Shown: positions 21,172-26,145 of the stretch, one piece after another
Position numbering within the stretch: position 1 is the first letter of the stretch
How the letters are laid out: every line of letters begins with the position of its first letter
Source of the DNA: RGIG6178 sp045612885
GTDB taxonomy: Bacteria; Bacillota_I; Bacilli_A; RFN20; DUOF01
NCBI GenBank assembly: GCA_045612885.1
Contig: JAZKZZ010000017.1
Span: 1-26,145, forward strand
DNA: 26,145 nucleotides
Direction: 5' to 3'
The notes under the pieces: model-generated
What the model was told of the DNA's origin: nothing
The model's database searches: none
Seen by the model: only the letters and a program-made list of their open reading frames with translations
Position numbers and translations under genes: made by a program

Positions 21172-22089
21172 TTATAAATCATAACTATTTAAATGCAAAG
21201 ATTCATTGATAGAATTTCCAATAATATAAGAAATATTTCTAATATCTTCATCAATTTGTTTAGGTGTAACTATCATTTCTAATCCATTTTCTTCTAATAA
21301 AGTAGAAATAATGTGATATCTGTTTTCGTTTTTTAAAGGGCTATAGGAAAGTGGTAAATCACCATATATATTTTCTATAAGCGATATAGTCTCATTAACG
21401 ATACTACTAACTCCTACTACTGTAGCTACACCTATACAAATACATGGAGCACCTAAATATTCTTCATCTAATGATTTCCTATGATTCCCTATTCCACTTC
21501 CTGGAGAAATTCCTGTATCTGTAATTTGTATTACACGATTGATTCTTGCCATACTTCTTGTAGCAAGAGCATCAATAAAAATAACTAATCCCGGTTTATA
21601 AAAATCGCATACTGATTTTACTATATCTGCCGTTTCTAATCCTGTTTGTCCCATAACTCCTGGAGTAAGAAGAGAAACTGATTTCGTCCCTTCCTTCACC
21701 TCTATTCCTTCCACTTGAAATAAATGATTTGTAACAATTACTTCTTTACTAGCCATAGGTCCTAAAGCATCAGCAGTAAAATCCTCATTTCCTAATCCTA
21801 CCACTAATACCTTATCATCATCTTTAATCCTAAGATGATCAATCATTTTTGTTAAATTATCGGCTAAAACTTCTTTAATAACATCCCTATTTTTTTGATC
21901 TTCTACATTATTAAAATTGATAGAAACATACTCTCCTACCTTCTTTGATAATGTATTAATATCTTTTAATATCGAAACCTTACTTATATATACATCTTTA
22001 TATTTTCTATTCTCAACTTTATAATCATCTTTACTTATTTCCTCAATAAGTTCATCAGCTAAATCGCTACGAAAAGAATTTGTGTTCAC
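21172..22089 (-). CDS. gpr: Germination protease GPR
   Basis: GPR degrades small acid-soluble spore proteins at germination. It is made as an inactive zymogen in the forespore. The 305 residues carry the conserved V-V-G-L-G-N...T-A-D-A-L-G-P block (97-111; Asp107), and P-G-V-M-G-Q-T-G-L-E-T, which is typical. V-I-F-I-D-A-L-A-T-R-S (169-179; Asp173) and D-T-G-I-S-P-G-S-G-I-G-N-H-R also match. It starts with GTG; an in-frame TGA three codons upstream excludes an earlier start, and GGTGAT serves it. The processing-site motif R-S-D-L-A-D-E begins at residue 7, so the propeptide is only about five residues, against about fifteen in Bacillus. It is in the comEA-comEC-holA transcript. Confidence 0.96.
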   Translation of the reverse strand: MNTNSFRSDLADELIEEISKDDYKVENRKYKDVYISKVSILKDINTLSKKVGEYVSINFNNVEDQKNRDVIKEVLADNLTKMIDHLRIKDDDKVLVVGLGNEDFTADALGPMASKEVIVTNHLFQVEGIEVKEGTKSVSLLTPGVMGQTGLETADIVKSVCDFYKPGLVIFIDALATRSMARINRVIQITDTGISPGSGIGNHRKSLDEEYLGAPCICIGVATVVGVSSIVNETISLIENIYGDLPLSYSPLKNENRYHIISTLLEENGLEMIVTPKQIDEDIRNISYIIGNSINESLHLNSYDL

Positions 22090-22127
22090 TTTTAATCACC
22101 ACTATTATTCTTTTCACAAAAATAAAT

Positions 22128-23081
22128 TTAATTCGTCATTGATAAAATAAATAATTCTAAACCAACAAATCTATCAATATCTCCAGTTTTTATTTGAATA
22201 TCTAATTTAGATAACTTATCTAATAAATCTTCTAATTCATAATCTGAATATCTTCTTACCTTATCTAGCCCCATCTTCACTCTATATGGATGAACTGATA
22301 ATTCGTTAGCAATATTAGATTCACTATATCCTTTATTAGATAAAACTAAAATTTGATATAAAAATCTAACTTGAGTAGAAACAATAGAAATAATTGTTAT
22401 TGCCTCTGTCCCTAAGCTCTTTAAATCATTATAAATCATAAATGCCTTATTAGTATTCTTTTTAAATAATGCATCAATCATATCAAAAATATTATCCTCC
22501 AATTTTCTAGGAGTTAAAGCTTTTATATCTTCTAGATGAATTTTATTAGAAAAAGTAGATAGTTTATCAACTTCATTTGATATTTCATACATATCTTGCC
22601 CTAGTCTAGATAAAAGTTCTTCAAGTGCACTATCTGTGATTTCGCACTTTCTTTGAGCAAACATTTGCTTCACTACTTTTGGTAATTCTTTTTTATTCAA
22701 ACTATTAACTTCAATTACTTTACATATACTTTTTAATTTTTTAACAATTACTCTTTTTTCATCTAATTTAGCACTAACCACACTAACAATAAGAGTAACG
22801 CCTTCAGTTTCATTAGCTATATATTCTTCTAGTTTATCTCCAGTAAAAGTACAATCACTATTATTGCTAGTCAAATAATATGAATTAAATATATTTACTA
22901 CCTTTGTATCTCCACCAAAAGGCAAAGAATTTAATTCATCAATTACTTCCTCACCACTAACTTTAGTAGCATCTAATCCAACAAAATTAAAATCATCTAC
23001 ACTAGTTAAAGTATCTTTAGCTATTTTATTTATCATCTTGTTAACTAACATTTCTTGATCACCATAAACTAAATAGATCAT
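22128..23081 (-). CDS. holA: DNA polymerase III delta subunit
   Basis: The delta subunit opens the sliding clamp in the clamp loader. About 317 residues: an N-terminal L-V-Y-G-D-Q-E-M-L-V start (typical 'YGEE' region), a helical middle with R-L-G-Q-D-M-Y-E-I-S-N-E-V-D-K-L, then F-D-M-I-D-A-L-F-K-K-N (typical of this family), and a C-terminal domain with the V-H-P-Y-R-V segment. The ATG at 23081 follows GGTGAT at the right distance; an upstream TTG lies before that site and is unlikely. The comEC-holA-gpr order is as in Bacillus, but rpsT, often near holA, is not present here. Confidence 0.93.
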   Translation of the reverse strand: MIYLVYGDQEMLVNKMINKIAKDTLTSVDDFNFVGLDATKVSGEEVIDELNSLPFGGDTKVVNIFNSYYLTSNNSDCTFTGDKLEEYIANETEGVTLIVSVVSAKLDEKRVIVKKLKSICKVIEVNSLNKKELPKVVKQMFAQRKCEITDSALEELLSRLGQDMYEISNEVDKLSTFSNKIHLEDIKALTPRKLEDNIFDMIDALFKKNTNKAFMIYNDLKSLGTEAITIISIVSTQVRFLYQILVLSNKGYSESNIANELSVHPYRVKMGLDKVRRYSDYELEDLLDKLSKLDIQIKTGDIDRFVGLELFILSMTN

Positions 23082-23111
23082 CTTAATCACCCACAAGTAT
23101 TATAACACAAT

Positions 23112-25088
23112 TTATTCTCTTTCAATTATAATTTCCTCACTAATTAAACTTTTATAAATAATAATATTGTTATCGATATCAGTCCGATAGATTTTAGCAT
23201 TATATTTATGCAATATATCTAATACTTTAGTAGAAGGGTGATTGTATGAATTGTTTTTTGAAACACCAATTAAAGCAATTAATGGAGTTATCTTCTTTAT
23301 AAACATCTCATCACTTGAACTACTAGCACCATGATGACTAACCTTTAAAACATCAACATCTAAATCATACTTATTTATAATCTCCCTCTCTTTACTTGAA
23401 GATATATCGCCGCTAAATAAATAGTTTATTCCCCCATATGAACCATATAAAACAATGCTTCCATCGTTATCTCTTTTATCATTTATATTTAAATTTAAAA
23501 ATGTGTGTTCTCCTATTAAAACTTCATTTATTAATGAATCTTCTATTACGTCTTTAACATGGAAATTATTTATAAGCGAATCTTTGCTTCCATTATGATC
23601 AAAATCATCATGAGTAATAATAATTTTTTCTATTGTATCTATCCCTTTGCTTTTTAAAAAGGGAATAATATTACTAGTAGCTAAATCTCTATATTTATTT
23701 CCTCCTGTATCTATTAAAACAACACTTTTACTATTTTTAATTTTTAAAGAAATGCAATCACCTTGACCAACATTAATAAAATATACTGGTTCTCTATGAT
23801 CAATATAAGGAAGGCAATATTGAAACAAGCATATTAACAGATAAATTGTAAGACTAAAATATGCTTGTTTATATAATTTGTTTTGATAAAAAAACAGAAT
23901 AAAGGCTAACATAAAATATAATAAAATAATCACAATATAACTTGGTTTTCCAAATACTAGTTCTATTGAAAAATCGCTTAAAAACTCTAGTAATAATGTC
24001 AATAAATATATGTATAATTTATATACCAAATAAAACTTATCAAACAGTAAATATAAAAGCGAAAATATGAATAAAAATGATACTGGATATACTAAAATAA
24101 TACTAGCCAAATATGCATTACTATTAATCGAATAATTGTTTATTAAAATTATTGGTATACTAAATAAAAAGATAAAAGTTTTCTTCATATAACTATATTT
24201 AAATCCCTTTTTTATAACCGTATTATTAATAATATCGATAATATATGAAAATGAAAACGAATATATAAATCCTCTATTAAAGCAATAACCCGGATTGATG
24301 AATAAAAGTGAGATTAAAATCAATGATAATATATCGCAATTATTTAAAATTAATTCCCCTTTATTAACTATTTTTTTTACCACATAATAAAGAAAAGCCT
24401 TCAAACTAGAAACGCTAAAATTTAGCAAATACAAATAAAATATCGATAATATATACTTAAGAAACTTTCTTTTCTTTAAAACTTTAAAAATTAAGTTAAT
24501 ATGAAAGCCAGATATCACCACTAAAAAGCTAATTGAAAAAGTTTCAAATAAAGAATAAAAATAACTATCCTTCTTACCTCTGTTAAATAAAATTAATTTC
24601 AAATATTCTTTATTTTCTTCATCTTTTTCTCTTAACAAATAATTTATAATTTGTTCACTAAAACATAAATACTCATCATTATAAATCACTCTTCCTTCTA
24701 GTAAGTAATGTATGTTTTGGCTATGAAGATAATCATTAAAACTGCCTTTTTCTAAATAAGAAGCTTCACCTTTAATAATGAGATTATTTCCTCTTTCTAA
24801 ATCATTGTCATAATAAACGTATTTTTGCCTATCTTTTTCTAAAATAACGTAATTATCATATTTTTCTATTACTTGATAATTATCTCCATTATTAATCTTA
24901 GTAACATTAAAATAAGAAAACCTAAATAAACAAAAAATAAATATCAATATTTGTGAAAGAAGAAAAATAGTTTTAGTATTTCTTTTATATAAAAAGAAAG
25001 TAGAAAATAGATGTAATACTAAAAATAAATAATTGTGATAAAAGAAAAATAAAGTAACAAAAACAAATGATAACGCGCAAAATATCAT
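23112..25088 (-). CDS. comEC: ComEC DNA-uptake channel protein with C-terminal metallo-beta-lactamase domain
   Basis: ComEC is the inner-membrane channel that carries single-stranded DNA into the cell. 658 residues: membrane helices at about 4-60, an OB-like soluble region (70-140), the Competence domain with I-S-G-F-H-I-N (192-198) and many helices to about 425, then the beta-lactamase-like domain. That domain has V-G-Q-G-D-C (440-445), D-T-G-G (460-463), T-H-D-D-F-D-H-N-G (492-500) and V-S-H-H-G-A (583-588), so the metal/nuclease motifs look intact. It is somewhat shorter than the Bacillus protein (about 776). It begins one base after the comEA stop, and so is translationally coupled. AT content is high even for this window. 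Confidence 0.94.
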   Translation of the reverse strand: MIFCALSFVFVTLFFFYHNYLFLVLHLFSTFFLYKRNTKTIFLLSQILIFIFCLFRFSYFNVTKINNGDNYQVIEKYDNYVILEKDRQKYVYYDNDLERGNNLIIKGEASYLEKGSFNDYLHSQNIHYLLEGRVIYNDEYLCFSEQIINYLLREKDEENKEYLKLILFNRGKKDSYFYSLFETFSISFLVVISGFHINLIFKVLKKRKFLKYILSIFYLYLLNFSVSSLKAFLYYVVKKIVNKGELILNNCDILSLILISLLFINPGYCFNRGFIYSFSFSYIIDIINNTVIKKGFKYSYMKKTFIFLFSIPIILINNYSINSNAYLASIILVYPVSFLFIFSLLYLLFDKFYLVYKLYIYLLTLLLEFLSDFSIELVFGKPSYIVIILLYFMLAFILFFYQNKLYKQAYFSLTIYLLICLFQYCLPYIDHREPVYFINVGQGDCISLKIKNSKSVVLIDTGGNKYRDLATSNIIPFLKSKGIDTIEKIIITHDDFDHNGSKDSLINNFHVKDVIEDSLINEVLIGEHTFLNLNINDKRDNDGSIVLYGSYGGINYLFSGDISSSKEREIINKYDLDVDVLKVSHHGASSSSDEMFIKKITPLIALIGVSKNNSYNHPSTKVLDILHKYNAKIYRTDIDNNIIIYKSLISEEIIIERE

Positions 25089-25089
25089 C

Positions 25090-25608
25090 TTACAAACAAA
25101 TTAAATCTTTTATTTGTTCAAATAATGACTCACCTATCCCACTAACATTCTTTATATCTTCAATTGAGTTAAAAAGTCCATTACTACTTCTATAGCTTAC
25201 TATTCTTTTAGCTAAAACTGTCCCTATTCCTGGTAGAGCATCCAAAGAAGCAATTGTAGCATTATTAATTGAAATCTTATCTTGATTATCCAACTTAACT
25301 CTAGCAATATAATAACTAGTATTATTATTTAAAATGGTATTTAAATTATATGCACTACTATCCGCATCTTCATTTACTCCACCCGCTAAAGTAATCAAAT
25401 AACCTAAATTAGCTCCTTTATATACAGTATATGTTCCAGGATTACTAACAGCACCTGTAATCTTAACACTATAATATGAACTATCTTCCTCTACATAGCT
25501 ACTATTAGTAGTATCATTAAAATCAATAGTCTCTAACTTTTTATTAACAACATCCATTACTACTAAATAGACAATTGATAATACCATCATAATTATCATT
25601 GTTTTCAT
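25090..25608 (-). CDS. comEA: ComEA competence DNA receptor
   Basis: A membrane-anchored DNA-binding protein that hands DNA to ComEC. 172 residues: an N-terminal anchor (3-20), a linker, a SLBB-like domain (47-105) with I-T-G-A-V-S-N-P-G-T-Y and L-A-G-G-V-N-E-D-A-D, and a helix-hairpin-helix pair with I-N-N-A-T, L-P-G-I-G-T (125-130) and V-S-G-I-G-E (155-160). A strong GGGAGG site precedes the ATG. comEB, the dCMP deaminase between comEA and comEC in Bacillus, is absent. Confidence 0.95.
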   Translation of the reverse strand: MKTMIIMMVLSIVYLVVMDVVNKKLETIDFNDTTNSSYVEEDSSYYSVKITGAVSNPGTYTVYKGANLGYLITLAGGVNEDADSSAYNLNTILNNNTSYYIARVKLDNQDKISINNATIASLDALPGIGTVLAKRIVSYRSSNGLFNSIEDIKNVSGIGESLFEQIKDLICL

Positions 25609-25707
25609 ATTATCCCTCCTACTAATATAAATAGCCTTAATCCAAAATTTTTCTCTATTTATTTAAAAAGAAACATATTAAGACTATAATTAAATAAGGT
25701 GAAGATT

Positions 25708-26145
25708 ATGAAAAAAATATTAGATTTATTTTTAACATTCTTTAAAATTGGACTATTTACTTTTGGCGGTGGATATGCCATGATTTCGATTATAGAAAAT
25801 GATTGTGTAAGTAAGAAAAATTGGATTAGTAAAGAAGATATGAATCAGATTGTTATACTTAGTGAATCAACTCCTGGTCCTATAGCCATAAACGTCTCTA
25901 CTTTTGTTGGACATAAAGTTGGAAAACTATTAGGAAGTGTAATAGCCACTATTGCTATGATTTTACCTTCCCTAATAATGATTACTTTAATCTCTATATT
26001 CTTAACGCAATTTAAAGAAAATACATTTATTCAAATTTCTTTTCAAGCAATTAGAGCATCAGTAATAATCTTAATGATTCAAGCTTTATTTAATTTATCT
26101 AAAAATGCCACTAAAAATATAATTTTTTATTCTTTATTAATAGTG
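25708..26145 (+). CDS. ChrA-type chromate transporter (CHR family), 5' part only
   Basis: 146 codons up to the window edge, with no stop. The CHR-family start is clear: F-F-K-I-G-L-F-T-F-G-G-G-Y-A-M-I, then N-W-I-S-K-E-D-M near 45, and the E-S-T-P-G-P-I-A-I-N-V-S-T-F-V-G motif, followed by hydrophobic helices. Family members export chromate or may carry other anions; in Firmicutes they are often two half-size genes side by side, so a second one may follow. It diverges from comEA. A TATAAT at 25685-25690 and an AAGGTGAAG site precede the ATG, while the -35 (TTTAAA, 17 bases upstream) is poor. Confidence 0.92.
   Translation, partial: MKKILDLFLTFFKIGLFTFGGGYAMISIIENDCVSKKNWISKEDMNQIVILSESTPGPIAINVSTFVGHKVGKLLGSVIATIAMILPSLIMITLISIFLTQFKENTFIQISFQAIRASVIILMIQALFNLSKNATKNIIFYSLLIV

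Noticed and set aside
22090..22150. Sigma-G/F-type promoter before gpr (GAATTA...GAATAATA)
   Set aside because: Spacing is about right, but the -10 lacks the leading CAT, and such A/T-rich matches are expected by chance.
1..26145. UGA recoding as in Mollicutes
   Set aside because: Trp positions use TGG, and TGA ends several intact genes (spoVAD, spoVAF, rarA, the small ORF before trmL), so the standard bacterial code holds.

Overview
The window is about 26 kb of low-GC (roughly 30 % by eye) chromosome from a spore-forming, Bacilli-like Firmicute. The evidence is spore-specific genes (spoVAC-D-E-F, gpr, and a SleB/CwlJ-type cortex hydrolase), the Gram-positive rimP-nusA-ylxR-ylxQ-infB and comEA-comEC-holA-gpr gene orders, and typical AGGAGG/GGTGAT ribosome binding sites. 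The genes are tightly packed, often with overlaps. TGA is used as a normal stop (for example at the end of spoVAD and trmL's upstream small ORF), so there is no mycoplasma-type recoding. The compactness, very short IF2 N-terminus and reduced com/spo loci would fit the uncultured gut Bacilli/Erysipelotrichia-like lineages (RF39/RFN20 type). That placement is inference.

Layout. 1-4437 (minus): the rimP-nusA-rnpM(ylxR)-ylxQ-infB translation/transcription operon, from a clear sigma-A promoter with a hairpin at the very start of its leader; infB lacks only its last few codons at the window edge. 4454-11094 (minus) holds an M29 aminopeptidase, a DUF2628/SHOCT-like membrane protein and a 796-residue predicted lipoprotein with a glycine-zipper segment. 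It continues with trmL and a previously uncalled 53-residue membrane ORF coupled to it, a CwlJ-like hydrolase, and a Gly/Ala-rich plus K-E-P-V-repeat protein. This is the accessory part of the window. 11175-12953: dtd (minus) and rarA (plus) diverge from overlapping promoters.

12954-13346 is a 393-base gap with the rarA terminator and two tiny, uncertain ORFs. 13347-16475 (minus) is the spoVAC-spoVAD-spoVAE-spoVAF operon for dipicolinic acid movement into and out of the spore. Upstream on the same strand come helD, tsaC and fmt (16528-20048), then two unrecognised genes (20121-21120), gpr, holA, comEC and comEA (21172-25608). Beyond a divergent intergenic region, 25708 to the end is the start of a ChrA-type chromate transporter on the plus strand.

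Together the genes cover initiation and elongation of translation (rimP, infB, fmt, trmL, dtd, tsaC), RNA polymerase handling (nusA, helD), replication and recombination (holA, rarA), DNA uptake (comEA/EC) and spore germination (spoVA, gpr, CwlJ-like). No complete new defence or mobile system is visible: there is no CRISPR, IS element, tRNA or rRNA. The less explained material is the 796-residue lipoprotein with its membrane partner, the K-E-P-V-repeat protein, the orphan pair after gpr where spoIIP would be expected, several small ORFs, and two hairpins placed where they could regulate rimP and spoVAC.
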